From Desulfofundulus thermobenzoicus (lineage in GTDB: Bacteria; Bacillota; Desulfotomaculia; Desulfotomaculales; Desulfovirgulaceae): a stretch of DNA of 64,000 nucleotides. Below are positions 8,221-17,664 of this stretch, one piece after another (position 1 is the stretch's first letter; every line of letters starts with the position of its first letter). The DNA is taken from NCBI RefSeq assembly GCF_009428905.1, contig NZ_WHYR01000001.1:1-64000 (forward strand). Direction: 5' to 3'. The notes beneath the pieces are model-generated. The model was not told the DNA's origin. It did no database searches and was given only the letters and a program-made list of their open reading frames with translations. The position numbers and the translations under genes are program-made.

Positions 8221-9303
8221 ATGGCTTTTGTGACCGGCCTGTTTTTGATTGACGCCCCGGCTTCAGCCCTGAACAATATGGGCCAAATGGAAGGAACAAT
8301 GACCGACAACGCTGTGGGAGTAAAGTGTATCTGGACACGGGAGGGAGCCTACCCGTACGTATCCGCGCAGGCCTTCCGCTACTGGTTGAGGAGCACTCTG
8401 GAAAAGGGACCCTGGGGCTGGAGAAAAGCTCCCATCTACAGGGAAGAAAAGATAGCCTACACGGACGCCAACCCCATCCGCTGGTGGGACGACGATCTTT
8501 TCGGCTACATGCGGGCGCCCTCCAAGCGGGCCTCGGCGGCCGCAGCCCGGGAGGCCGATGCTGTTCTGGAGAGCTTTACCCCGGTAGAAGAGACGGTTAC
8601 CCGGGTTTCTCCGTTCCGGGTGAGCACTCTCGTTTCCCTTGCTCCGGTAAGGATTGTCAACGATTTCGGGGTAATGGCGCGCCACGAAGGAGATCCGGTT
8701 CCTCACGAGCACCAGTTTTACCGGGCAACCCTGCAGAGTCTTTTCTCCCTGGATTTGCATGCCGCCGGAACTTTTACCTACAGGCAAAAAACCGGGTATT
8801 TAAATCTGGACAAGGTCCGCATGGCGGAAGCTCAAGAGAAAAAACTCGAAGAATTACCGGAAGAAAAGGCCTACCGGCTACCGGTAGAAGAGCGCCTCAA
8901 GCGCATCTCTGCCCTTTTGGAAGCGCTGGCCCAGTTAGAAGGGGGAGCCAAGCAGGCCCTTCATTATACAGATATTACCCCTGATTTACTTATTGCTGCC
9001 GTGACCAGGGGGGGAAACAATATCTTCGGGCACGTTATCGGGGTAGACTCCGCCCAGCTTCCTGTAGTAAAAATTGAAGCTCTGCGGGAAAGTTTAACTG
9101 TATTTAATGAAGAGATCCTTTCCCGGGTTTACATAGGTTGGGTAAAGGGCTACCGGGACGAGGAAAGGAAACGTTTCGAAGCTTCGCTGGAGGCGGAAGA
9201 AGGCTTGAAAAGCTGGCGGGAGAAAATTGTCCTGGGCCATCCCCGGGAGGTTCTCAAAGAATTGGTTGGTGAGTTAGAGTCCAACCCCAGCCTGCTTGCG
9301 TGA
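8221..9303 (+). CDS. cas7: Type I-B Cascade backbone protein Cas7 (Cst2/DevR)
   Basis: 360-residue Cas7 of the Cst2/DevR family, which forms the helical backbone on the crRNA. The N-terminus (MAFVTGLFLIDAPASALNNMG) and the conserved VSAQAFRYWLRSTLE segment near residue 45 are characteristic. A strong AAAGGAGG site precedes ATG 8221, the best in the locus, consistent with the need for several copies per complex. It is 17 bases downstream of cas8b. Confidence 0.88.
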   Translation: MAFVTGLFLIDAPASALNNMGQMEGTMTDNAVGVKCIWTREGAYPYVSAQAFRYWLRSTLEKGPWGWRKAPIYREEKIAYTDANPIRWWDDDLFGYMRAPSKRASAAAAREADAVLESFTPVEETVTRVSPFRVSTLVSLAPVRIVNDFGVMARHEGDPVPHEHQFYRATLQSLFSLDLHAAGTFTYRQKTGYLNLDKVRMAEAQEKKLEELPEEKAYRLPVEERLKRISALLEALAQLEGGAKQALHYTDITPDLLIAAVTRGGNNIFGHVIGVDSAQLPVVKIEALRESLTVFNEEILSRVYIGWVKGYRDEERKRFEASLEAEEGLKSWREKIVLGHPREVLKELVGELESNPSLLA

Positions 9304-9326
9304 TCCGGTTGCCGGGAGGGAGTCGT

Positions 9327-10073
9327 ATGCAGGTGCTCAAAGTAGTGGCCGAGGGTCTCACCACCTCCTTTCGCTACCCGCACTTTATTCAGGGCGTACA
9401 GCCGACCTACGAGATGCCGCCTCCGGCAACTCTGTACGGCCACATCTGCAGCGCCCTTGGCGAGTGGTTTGATCCGGCGGGGGTGGAATTTGCCGTTCAC
9501 TTCACCTATGCGGCGCGCTTTTCCGAGGTGGAGCACACACACATCCTGCGGCCCTCTACGGGAAGACTGGCGGGAACAAAGATACCCAAAGTTCTGGAAG
9601 GTGAGGTCAATCCTTTTGTGCGCCAGGTTCTATTTCGCCCGCGTCTAGTTTTATATCTCAACCGTCCGCAATGGGCCGGCGCCTTCCGCAGCCCTCGCTA
9701 CCCCGTAGTGCTGGGCCGTTCCCAGGATCTGTTTTTTTATCGAAGTGTGGAGATCGTTACTTTGGAGCGGGCTGAAAACGCCTACCTGGAGCACACCCTG
9801 GTTCCCTATGACTTTGTCCGCTATACGGCACGAGGTGTCGTAGTGCTGATGCCCCGGTTTCTGGAATACGAGAAGAACAGGTTCCCTGCCTTTTGCCGGT
9901 ACGTCGTTTTACACCGGCGCGTCCACGCACGGGATTTTGTGCGCTATGAAAAAGAGCCGGCACCGCTGTTTTGGGTGGATCCTGCTTCGCCGGAGATAGA
10001 CGGGGACCGCCTGGGATTGATTTTTCACCGGTGGGTTGGAGACTATGAGGGAAGCTCTCTGTCGGTGTCCTGA
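9327..10073 (+). CDS. cas5: Type I-B Cascade protein Cas5 (Cas5t)
   Basis: 248-residue Cas5 of the Tneap type, expected to hold the crRNA 5' handle. It begins MQVLKVVAEGLTTSFRYPHF and carries the PPPATLYGHICSALGEW segment typical of the family (…P.TL.G….A.G…). GGGAGGGAG lies before ATG 9327; the longer frame from GTG 9300 overlaps the cas7 stop. Its 3' end overlaps cas3 by 29 bases, pointing to translational coupling. Confidence 0.87.
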   Translation: MQVLKVVAEGLTTSFRYPHFIQGVQPTYEMPPPATLYGHICSALGEWFDPAGVEFAVHFTYAARFSEVEHTHILRPSTGRLAGTKIPKVLEGEVNPFVRQVLFRPRLVLYLNRPQWAGAFRSPRYPVVLGRSQDLFFYRSVEIVTLERAENAYLEHTLVPYDFVRYTARGVVVLMPRFLEYEKNRFPAFCRYVVLHRRVHARDFVRYEKEPAPLFWVDPASPEIDGDRLGLIFHRWVGDYEGSSLSVS

Positions 10074-12384
10074 ATGGCTTTCCGATATTTGGGCCAAAAG
10101 CCCTGCTCCTGGCGAGACGGAAGGACAGAGCCTTTGCGCGCACACGTGGGAGGTTCTGGCCCGGCTGCGGGATTTGGCAAGCCTGCGCCCATGGCTTCCC
10201 GAGCTCTGTGGTTTTCCGCGTCTTTGGAATGTGCTTTTCTGGGCCGCTTTTTTCCATGATTGGGGGAAGGCTGCAAGGGGTTTTCAAGACATGCTGAAGC
10301 GAAAGGGTAAATGGCCCCACCGCCATGAGGTCTTATCTCTTTTGTTTTTAGAATGGATCCTGGCCGCCGGGGAAGCAGATGAGGTAGCAGCTGTCATTCT
10401 TTCCCACCACCGCGACGCTGACGAATTGGAGCGCCTTTACCCCCCAGGCCTGTCTCCGGAGGATGACCCGCTATCGGAAATCTTAAATGAACTGGAGGAG
10501 GCGACATTACAAAAACTATACCGGTGGCTGGCGGAAATATGCCCCGTATGGGTTAAAGAACTGGGGTTTGACAAACTGGGGGTTAGCTATTCCCTGCCCA
10601 TTTCCTTCAATGAAGCGGTTGCTGGGAAACAATCCGGCCCGGATACGGTACGCCGGCTGCTTTCCCGCTACAGCCGCCTTGTCCGCGGTTTCCGGGAAGG
10701 GACAGACCCATCCCGGGCATTAGCAGGGATTTTATTGCGTGGACTGATGCTGCAGGCTGACCACGCCGCCTCTGCCTTCACAGGGGTTATAGCGGGCCTT
10801 GCCGGCTTCCGGCAAAAAGTGCTCACCGGGGCGAGATTATCGCTCGAAAAGCTTTATTTTCACCAGAAGAAAGCCGCCGAAGCTCCGGAATGCGCTGTTT
10901 TGGTGGCGCCCACGGGCAGCGGTAAAACGGAGGCGGCTCTCCTTTGGGCTGCCCGGCAGGCCGAAACCAGACACGGGCTACCCCGCCTTTTTTACGTTCT
11001 TCCCTACCAGGCCAGCATGAACGCCATGTACGACCGGCTGACAGAAATCTTTACCGGCCAGGTGGGGCTTTTACACAGCCGCAGCCTGCTCGCCCTTTAC
11101 CGGCGCTTTATGGAGAGAGAGGAAAATCCTGCAGAAGCGGCCGGCAAGGCGCGCCGGGAAAGAAATTTAGCCCGGTTGCGCTTCTACCCGGTAAGCATCT
11201 TTAGCCCTTACCAGATGCTCAAAGGAGTATACAGGCTTAAAGGTTATGAAGCGATCCTTGCCGATTACGCCGGAGCTGCCTTTATATTTGACGAAATTCA
11301 CGCATACGAGCCGGGTCGCCTGGCCATGATCCTGGAAACTATTGGCTATCTTCGGAAAAATTTTGGCAGCCGTTTTTTTATCATGTCGGCGACGCTACCC
11401 CGCCCGGTGCGGCTGCGGGTTCAAGAAGTGCTGGGGGATGCTCAAAGCATTATTGCTTCGCCGGATCTCTTCCACGCATTTTCCCGACACCAGATTAACC
11501 TGCTGGAAGGGGAGTTGCTGGAAAAGGGCTCTCTGGAGCAGATTGTCTCCGTTTACAGAAAAGGCGGGGCGGTCCTGGTTACGTGCAATACGGTGAAAAG
11601 AGCTCAGGAGGCCTACCGCTGCTTAAAGGGAAAAATTCCCGAGGAACGGCTTGTCCTCCTGCACGGGCGCTTCAACGGGCGCGACAGGCTGGAAAAAGAG
11701 GGCAGGATTATGGAGGCGGTGGCGGTAGGCAAAAAGCAGCGAAATCCGGCGGTTGTGGTGGCTACACAGGTGGTGGAAGTAAGCCTGAACATCGATTTGG
11801 ACGTACTTTTTACCGACCCGGCTCCTCTGGAGGCGCTGGTGCAGCGGTTCGGGCGGGTGAACCGGAAAAGGAGGGTGGCTCTTGCCCCGGTAAATGTTTT
11901 TGTCGCACCCGCCCGGGGAGAAGGAGTTTACTCAAGCGAACTGGTGGAAAAAAGCCTTAATATTTTAGAAAAAAACGCCAACGGGCGGGCGGTGGACGAA
12001 TCCCTGGTTCAGACGTGGCTGGACGAAATATATACCGGTGAGGTGCTTAACCGGTGGGAGAACGGTTATGAGCAGGTGGCCGGTGAGTTCAGGCGGGCCT
12101 TTTTAGACACCCTGCGGCCTTTCGACAGCGACGATGCCCTGGAAGAAGCCTTTGCGCGGCTTTTTGACGGGGTAGAAGTTCTGCCGGCGGTTCTTTGGGA
12201 AGAATACAGGGCTTTAAGAGAACAAAGGCCCCTTGAAGCCTCCCAGCTCCTGGTCCCCATTTCCTGGGGATGGTGGGAGAAAATAAGAAAAGCCGGTCTT
12301 GTTCGCTCGCGGCCCGGGGAATGGCCGCCCGTGGTAGACGTCCCCTATTCGCCGGAGATGGGGCTGGAACCTGGAAAAGCTTGA
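10045..12384 (+). CDS. cas3: CRISPR helicase-nuclease Cas3 (HD + DExH)
   Basis: 779-residue Cas3 that degrades target DNA recruited by Cascade. The N-terminal HD nuclease shows HDWGK (H71 D72), RHEVL and the SHHRD block. The superfamily 2 helicase follows: Walker A APTGSGKT (288), DEIH box (416), SATLP, and motif VI (LEALVQRFGRVNRKRR). Both nuclease and helicase motifs are intact. The start is ATG 10045 inside the cas5 end; GGTTGGA lies just upstream. Confidence 0.93.
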   Translation: MREALCRCPEWLSDIWAKSPAPGETEGQSLCAHTWEVLARLRDLASLRPWLPELCGFPRLWNVLFWAAFFHDWGKAARGFQDMLKRKGKWPHRHEVLSLLFLEWILAAGEADEVAAVILSHHRDADELERLYPPGLSPEDDPLSEILNELEEATLQKLYRWLAEICPVWVKELGFDKLGVSYSLPISFNEAVAGKQSGPDTVRRLLSRYSRLVRGFREGTDPSRALAGILLRGLMLQADHAASAFTGVIAGLAGFRQKVLTGARLSLEKLYFHQKKAAEAPECAVLVAPTGSGKTEAALLWAARQAETRHGLPRLFYVLPYQASMNAMYDRLTEIFTGQVGLLHSRSLLALYRRFMEREENPAEAAGKARRERNLARLRFYPVSIFSPYQMLKGVYRLKGYEAILADYAGAAFIFDEIHAYEPGRLAMILETIGYLRKNFGSRFFIMSATLPRPVRLRVQEVLGDAQSIIASPDLFHAFSRHQINLLEGELLEKGSLEQIVSVYRKGGAVLVTCNTVKRAQEAYRCLKGKIPEERLVLLHGRFNGRDRLEKEGRIMEAVAVGKKQRNPAVVVATQVVEVSLNIDLDVLFTDPAPLEALVQRFGRVNRKRRVALAPVNVFVAPARGEGVYSSELVEKSLNILEKNANGRAVDESLVQTWLDEIYTGEVLNRWENGYEQVAGEFRRAFLDTLRPFDSDDALEEAFARLFDGVEVLPAVLWEEYRALREQRPLEASQLLVPISWGWWEKIRKAGLVRSRPGEWPPVVDVPYSPEMGLEPGKA

Positions 12385-12420
12385 GTTTCAGGCATAGTAA
12401 AAAAGAAGGGAGGTTTTTGC

Positions 12421-13134
12421 GTGCTGGAGCTTCTTAAGGCGGCCGTGCGGAACGGGTATGCCGACGAGTGGCCTGAAGAAGAAGGAGAAGATTTCCTGGC
12501 GGTTGTGCGGGGGGCTGATTTTTTGCTGAAGGGCGCCGTCTGGGGAGCCATCCGGGAACTGGAGAAAGTCAAGCACTGGCACGCGGCGGCTTTTGAGCTG
12601 TTGCGGGAGTTTGTTCCCGAAGATCTTCTGGTTAACGCCGCCGCCGAGCTGTACCACCACTCCTTTTTTCCGGGAAGCCATCTTCTGTTCATCCTGGGAG
12701 CCCTCCTGGGACCGGTGGCCGATGATGTTCAGGAATACTTTTTTAAAGCCCGGGAATTTTTCACGCGGGTAGTGGGCTTAAGGTACGAGGAGCGGTTCCG
12801 GGAGGCGGCGCTCCTTGCCCCGGGCATGCCCGTAGTCCTGGTTCGGGAGCCGGAGAACAAAGTTGACCCCAGTGCAGTGGCGGTCCTTTCCCCCTGGGGG
12901 ACCTGCCTGGGCTACCTGCGCGCTCCTCTGGCTTCCGTAATCAGTTCCCGCTGCGAGGACGGGGAAACATTTTTTGCTTGCGTGGCGGCAATTCTGGGTG
13001 CGGAGTACGATCCCAACGAGCGGCTTCACCTAAAGGTGAGAAGCGGTCCCCCGGAAGGGAAGATTATCATGCTGAAATTTTTGGAAACAACGAACGGGGC
13101 TCCGGAAGGGTTGGCCTCCCCCGGTTTAAGTTAG
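12421..13134 (+). CDS. HIRAN-domain protein within cas operon
   Basis: 237-residue protein placed between cas3 and cas1, start GTG 12421 with GGGAGG 7 bases upstream. Residues about 1-115 are predicted helical and match nothing I recognise. Residues about 125-210 form a HIRAN domain: PGMPVVLVREPENKVDPSAV followed by GTCLGYLRAPLA, i.e. the R-x-P-x-N-x-x-D-x-x-AV and G-x-x-x-GYL signatures. HIRAN domains in eukaryotic HLTF/Rad5 bind 3' single-stranded DNA ends; in bacteria stand-alone versions are poorly characterised. Its place next to cas1-cas2-cas4-csa1 suggests a role in handling DNA ends in spacer acquisition or repair (inference). Confidence 0.8.
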   Translation: MLELLKAAVRNGYADEWPEEEGEDFLAVVRGADFLLKGAVWGAIRELEKVKHWHAAAFELLREFVPEDLLVNAAAELYHHSFFPGSHLLFILGALLGPVADDVQEYFFKAREFFTRVVGLRYEERFREAALLAPGMPVVLVREPENKVDPSAVAVLSPWGTCLGYLRAPLASVISSRCEDGETFFACVAAILGAEYDPNERLHLKVRSGPPEGKIIMLKFLETTNGAPEGLASPGLS

Positions 13135-13195
13135 AAAGCGGACCCCTGGTTTATTTCTTCCGGATTTTAATTTATACCGGGTAGGTGATAAATAC

Positions 13196-14206
13196 ATGCC
13201 CGAACTGTTCATAACCGAATACGGCGTTTCCCTGGGGAAGAAAAGCGAGCGGCTGGTGGTTAAAGAAAAAGGCCAGGTGGTCGAGGAAGTTCCCTTCCGG
13301 GACATCACCCAGATTACCATTGCTTCCTCGGGGGTATCTATTTCCGCCGATGTTATCAGGGAGTGCGTGGAGTGCGGCGTGCAGATCAATTTTTTGACTT
13401 CTACGGGGAAGCCGTACGCCCGGTTGACCGCGCCCAGTTTAACGGGTACGGTAATCACGCGCCGGGAGCAGATTTTGGCCTACCGGGACGGGCGCGGCCT
13501 GTACCTGTCCAAATGCTTCGTGGAAGGAAAGCTGAAGAACCAGGCCAACCTGATCAAATATTTCGCCAAATACCGGCGAAATACCGACACCGTTCTTTAC
13601 GAGGACCTGCAGGCCGTTTGCCGCCAACTGGAAAACGCCGTACTGGAACTGGAGGAGATCGAGGGAGAGAATATCGATGAGGTCCGGCCCCGGCTCTTTT
13701 CCGTGGAAGGGAGGGCCGCCCTGCAGTACTGGGGAGCTGTGGCTATGCTTTTGCGAGGCCATGTGGAGTTTACCGGGCGGGAGCACCGGGGAGCCGCCGA
13801 CCCCGTAAACGCCGCTTTAAACTACGGCTACGGCATCCTTTACGGCCAGATCTGGGGTGCGGTGATGCTGGCCGGGCTGGAGCCCTTTGCCGGTTTCCTG
13901 CATACCGACCGCCCGGGAAAGCCGAGTTTGGTCCTGGACCTGACCGAGGAGTTCCGGCCCGCCGTGGTGGACCGGGCGATCGTTTCCTTTTTCACCAGGG
14001 GCGGAACCATTGCCATGGAGGACGAAAAGCTCTCCCAGGAAAGCCGCCGGGAAATTGCCCGGCGCGTTTTGGAAAGGCTCGACGGTGAAGAAAACTACGA
14101 CGGGAAAAAGCACAAGGTGCGCACAATAATCCAGATGCAATCCCGCCGCCTGGCCTCCTACCTGCGGGGGGAAGGGAAATACAGGCCCTTTCTGACGGGG
14201 TGGTAG
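13196..14206 (+). CDS. cas1: CRISPR integrase Cas1
   Basis: 336-residue Cas1 of the I-B type, the metal-dependent integrase for new spacers. The N-terminal beta domain starts MPELFITEYGVSLGKKSERL, and the catalytic alpha-helical part has the EGRAALQYWG segment (catalytic Glu region), DPVNAALNYGYGILYGQ and the GFLHTDRPGKPSLVLDLTE motif with the conserved His and Asp. GGTAGGTG precedes ATG 13196. All the conserved positions I can see are intact. Confidence 0.95.
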   Translation: MPELFITEYGVSLGKKSERLVVKEKGQVVEEVPFRDITQITIASSGVSISADVIRECVECGVQINFLTSTGKPYARLTAPSLTGTVITRREQILAYRDGRGLYLSKCFVEGKLKNQANLIKYFAKYRRNTDTVLYEDLQAVCRQLENAVLELEEIEGENIDEVRPRLFSVEGRAALQYWGAVAMLLRGHVEFTGREHRGAADPVNAALNYGYGILYGQIWGAVMLAGLEPFAGFLHTDRPGKPSLVLDLTEEFRPAVVDRAIVSFFTRGGTIAMEDEKLSQESRREIARRVLERLDGEENYDGKKHKVRTIIQMQSRRLASYLRGEGKYRPFLTGW

Positions 14207-14208
14207 GG

Positions 14209-14505
14209 ATGAAAACTTTTGTCATTTACGATATCACGGAAGACCGCCTCCGCAACAAAGTGTTCCAGACCTGCAAGGATTACGGCCTGACCCACATCCA
14301 GTATTCCGCCTTTTTCGGTGAACTCAACCACAACCGGCGGGAAGAGCTCTACCGGCGGCTTAAAAGGACGGTCGGTAAGAAAGAAGGGAAAATAGTCATC
14401 GTTCCGGTGTGCGACAAAGATCTGCGATTGCTGCTGGAAATCTGCGTTCCGGAAGGAGAGCCTCTCATGCCGGCGGATAAGCCCGCCGGGTATATCATCA
14501 GGTGA
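14209..14505 (+). CDS. cas2: CRISPR adaptation protein Cas2
   Basis: 98-residue Cas2, the dimeric bridge of the Cas1-Cas2 integrase. The first strand MKTFVIYDIT with its Asp, followed by DRLRNKVFQTCKDYGLTHIQYSAFFGEL, is typical. ATG 14209 is three bases after the cas1 stop; an in-frame GTG 14200 overlaps cas1. The stop overlaps the start of cas4. Confidence 0.95.
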   Translation: MKTFVIYDITEDRLRNKVFQTCKDYGLTHIQYSAFFGELNHNRREELYRRLKRTVGKKEGKIVIVPVCDKDLRLLLEICVPEGEPLMPADKPAGYIIR

Positions 14506-15086
14506 TGGTGGTGTTTTATTTAACAGTTACCGACTTGAAACAATTTTTCTATTGCCCGCGCATCATCTATTTTACCTACGTTTTACCGGTGGAAAGAAAA
14601 GTAACCGCCAAAATGCAGGAGGGTGCCCTAGCTCACCTGGAGGCCGTGCGTTTGGAAGGGCGGCGGAGCCTCAAGGCTTTTAAACTGGAGGAAGGCCAGC
14701 GTATTTTCCGTACCCCTCTGGTTTCCGAGCGGCTTGGCCTCACGGGTCTTTTGGACATGCACCTGGTCACTCCCACCGGCTGTTTTCCTGTGGAGTTCAA
14801 GGATACCAACAGTCCTTTGTCCGTCAACCATAAATACCAGCTGGCCGCCTACGTCCTTTTGCTTGAGGAACATTATGGCAAACCCGTGCGCGGCGGCTTT
14901 ATCTATTACCTCCCCCGCAAAACGGCCCGTTATATAGAAGTGACCCCGGGGATGCGCGTTCATGTGAAGGATAAATTGAAAAAAATCCGCAGCCTGATCG
15001 AAAGGCAGATTTTCCCGGAGGCCCCGCGTCGCCGGGGCAGGTGCGTGGATTGTGAGTACAAAAATTTCTGCGGGGATGTGGGATAA
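14505..15086 (+). CDS. cas4: CRISPR PD-(D/E)XK exonuclease Cas4
   Basis: 193-residue Cas4, a RecB-type [4Fe-4S] nuclease that trims prespacers. Visible are the N-terminal cluster cysteine (FFYCPR), the nuclease residues GLLDMH and VEFKD with downstream QLAAY, and the three C-terminal cysteines (RCVDCEYKNFC). Start ATG 14505 overlaps the cas2 TGA (TGATG), so the two are translationally coupled. A second nuclease of the same superfamily follows. Confidence 0.93.
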   Translation: MVVFYLTVTDLKQFFYCPRIIYFTYVLPVERKVTAKMQEGALAHLEAVRLEGRRSLKAFKLEEGQRIFRTPLVSERLGLTGLLDMHLVTPTGCFPVEFKDTNSPLSVNHKYQLAAYVLLLEEHYGKPVRGGFIYYLPRKTARYIEVTPGMRVHVKDKLKKIRSLIERQIFPEAPRRRGRCVDCEYKNFCGDVG

Positions 15087-16015
15087 TGTATTTTTTTACA
15101 GATGAAGAAAAGAAGAACCTCTACCGGGGCCTTTTGCCAAAGGCGAGGGAAATGGGCGTGGCCGACGAACTGCGGGGGTGGAACTGGCCTTTCCCGCCTC
15201 TGGCGCCCATTTACGACGTCCTGCTCGCCATCTACGAAGTGGCCGGGGCCTATTGCCCGACGGGCCGCGACCTGTATTTGCGCAGGGTGAAAGGAATTAA
15301 GACCAGGCCCAATTTAGCCATGCAAAAAGGCACCGTTCTGCACGGAGCCCTTGCCCACCTTATTGTAGCCGCTAAAAGAATAATTTACGAAGAGGGAGTG
15401 GCGAATTACCAGAAAATTGTTGCCCGTCTTAACGAATTGCCGCTGTACCCGCCGGAGTGCTGGCCGGGGGAAGCTGATCCGGGGGAAGACCCGGAAAACT
15501 ATGCCCGCCTGCTCCGGAATGTTAAAGTTCTCACGGATTTTGAAAAATCCCGCCTCATCGCCCGGATCCAGGAAATACTGGTCAAACAGCCTTACATCGG
15601 GGAAGATTCCCTGGTCAGCCTGGCCATTCCGGTGGTGGTAGAACAGAAGCTGGACGGTTCCTTTCTGGGTTTAAGCCCGAATTTAAGCACTGATGCCGTT
15701 ACTTATCCCGAGCCGGTTATCGTGGATTTAAAGTTCGGGCGCCCGCAGCCTTTTCACCGGTTGAATACCACCGGTTACGCCCTGGTTATGGAATCTTTGT
15801 ATGAATTTCCGGTCAACCTGGGGTGCCTCGTTTATGCCGAGTTCAAAGACGACAGGCTGCTTGTAAGGAAAGACCTGCACATCATCAGCGACGAATTGCG
15901 CCAGCGGTTCTGCGAAGTACGGGATGAAAAAGCCCGGCTGGTGGCGGAGGAAATTGATCCGGGAGTGCCGGAAAACTGCCCCGCCTCATGCCCGTATTTT
16001 CCTTTTTGCCGGTAA
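15086..16015 (+). CDS. csa1: Cas4-like nuclease Csa1
   Basis: 309-residue protein of the Csa1 (Cas4-2 type) family: a PD-(D/E)XK domain with QKGTVLHGAL, a central acidic motif (EPVIVDLKFG) and QxxY-like NTTGYAL, plus cysteine ligands at the C-terminus (CPASCPYFPFC). Csa1 is mostly reported from type I-A and mixed archaeal systems, where two Cas4 proteins together define PAM, length and orientation of new spacers. TAATG overlap with cas4 indicates coupling. It is the last cas gene before the array. Confidence 0.82.
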   Translation: MYFFTDEEKKNLYRGLLPKAREMGVADELRGWNWPFPPLAPIYDVLLAIYEVAGAYCPTGRDLYLRRVKGIKTRPNLAMQKGTVLHGALAHLIVAAKRIIYEEGVANYQKIVARLNELPLYPPECWPGEADPGEDPENYARLLRNVKVLTDFEKSRLIARIQEILVKQPYIGEDSLVSLAIPVVVEQKLDGSFLGLSPNLSTDAVTYPEPVIVDLKFGRPQPFHRLNTTGYALVMESLYEFPVNLGCLVYAEFKDDRLLVRKDLHIISDELRQRFCEVRDEKARLVAEEIDPGVPENCPASCPYFPFCR

Positions 16016-16024
16016 TAAATGTAT

Positions 16025-16054
16025 CCGCCGGGGAAGGTATTTTTCCCCCGGCGG
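16025..16054 (+). terminator. Hairpin after csa1
   Basis: CCGCCGGGG pairs perfectly with CCCCGGCGG around a 12-base loop, ten bases after the csa1 stop. The T-rich stretch is in the loop and not after the stem. It probably marks the 3' end of the cas operon. Confidence 0.6.
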
Positions 16055-16213
16055 TGAAATGAATGTCAGGTGGATAACTGGCTTTGTGATCATTTCGCAA
16101 ATACCCCCGGCTTTCGTGCAGAAAAACCATTTTCGAAAAAAATGCTTTCCTGAGCCGCATCAGAAAGCCGCCAGCCCGCATAACAGCTGGATTTTTTCTG
16201 GCCATCGCGGTCG
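16055..16213 (+). promoter_or_regulatory. Candidate CRISPR leader
   Basis: The 159 bases between the cas operon and repeat 1 contain no gene. The repeat orientation (3' end …CTGAAAG, the usual form of the crRNA 5' handle) implies transcription from this side, so this is the likely leader. It includes a hairpin CCAGC…GCTGG (16171-16190) followed by six T residues, only 17 bases before repeat 1, which is odd for a leader. I do not see a clear -35/-10 pair. The AT-rich flank on the other side (19209-19340) is the alternative leader. Confidence 0.5.
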
Positions 16214-17139
16214 GTTGCACCCACTGACCCGACGAAAAGGGGACTGAAAGTGATGTATACTCCTTGGACCAGAAGCGTAGAAACCGTTGCACCCACTGAC
16301 CCGACGAAAAGGGGACTGAAAGTCCTGGCGGCGCACCAGAGCCCGACCAACAAGCAAATGTTGCACCCACTGACCCGACGAAAAGGGGACTGAAAGTGTA
16401 CCTGGCGCAAACGGCGGAAATCGCCCCCGCGGGTTGCACCCACTGACCCGACGAAAAGGGGACTGAAAGGCAGCGCCGGTTTTCCCAGGCCATCGGCAGC
16501 CAGAGTTGCACCCACTGACCCGACGAAAAGGGGACTGAAAGTTAGTTGGGAACCACCGGCAGGGCTTAAAGCGGCGCTGGTTGCACCCACTGACCCGACG
16601 AAAAGGGGACTGAAAGTCACAGACCAACGGCGGCTGGAACCAGGGCACCCGGTTGCACCCACTGACCCGACGAAAAGGGGACTGAAAGTAACAATAAGAC
16701 CAGCCTGGCCAGACTTTGCCGAATACCAGGTTGCACCCACTGACCCGACGAAAAGGGGACTGAAAGCAACTTCTGGCCGTCGGCCTGGGGCTTCCAGTAT
16801 TCAGTTGCACCCACTGACCCGACGAAAAGGGGACTGAAAGACAACTCTTCCCGGGTTACGGCATCCTTTGGCCTGGTGCGTTGCACCCACTGACCCGACG
16901 AAAAGGGGACTGAAAGACCACTATCAGCGCTGTACCAGACTCTTCCGCATCCCGGGCGTTGCACCCACTGACCCGACGAAAAGGGGACTGAAAGCGAACC
17001 AACTCGCGTTTTTTGGTGTTAGCCCACTCTGTTGCACCCACTGACCCGACGAAAAGGGGACTGAAAGCTATCGGGACCAATATAAAGCCTGGGCGAAGCA
17101 GGGTTGCACCCACTGACCCGACGAAAAGGGGACTGAAAG

Positions 17140-17476
17140 TGTTCAGCGGATTAGTCCTCATAACTCCCCCGGCGACGTTGCACCCACTGACCCGACGAAA
17201 AGGGGACTGAAAGGAGCTTTGTATCGTCTAGTTTCGCGCAGGCAGGGTAAAGTTGCACCCACTGACCCGACGAAAAGGGGACTGAAAGCTAATTCCCGTG
17301 CCAGTTGTCGCCAGAATTTGACCGCATGTTGCACCCACTGACCCGACGAAAAGGGGACTGAAAGTGTTCAGCGGATTAGTCCTCATAACTCCCCCGGCGA
17401 CGTTGCACCCACTGACCCGACGAAAAGGGGACTGAAAGGAGCTTTGTATCGTCTAGTTTCGCGCAGGCAGGGTAAA
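17140..17476 (+). repeat. Duplicated two-spacer block in the array
   Basis: Spacers at 17140-17176 and 17214-17251 recur identically at 17365-17401 and 17439-17476, with one unique spacer (17289-17327) between the copies. The constant 225-bp offset shows recombination between repeats and not independent acquisition. Confidence 0.95.
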
Positions 17477-17664
17477 GTTGCACCCACTGACCCGACGAAA
17501 AGGGGACTGAAAGCGGTATAGGTTGTTCCAGGGGTAAGCCCGGTCAGTGGGGTTGCACCCACTGACCCGACGAAAAGGGGACTGAAAGGACCGGCCAGAG
17601 GCTGTCGGTGTCCAAGGTAGCCATCAAGTTGCACCCACTGACCCGACGAAAAGGGGACTGAAAG

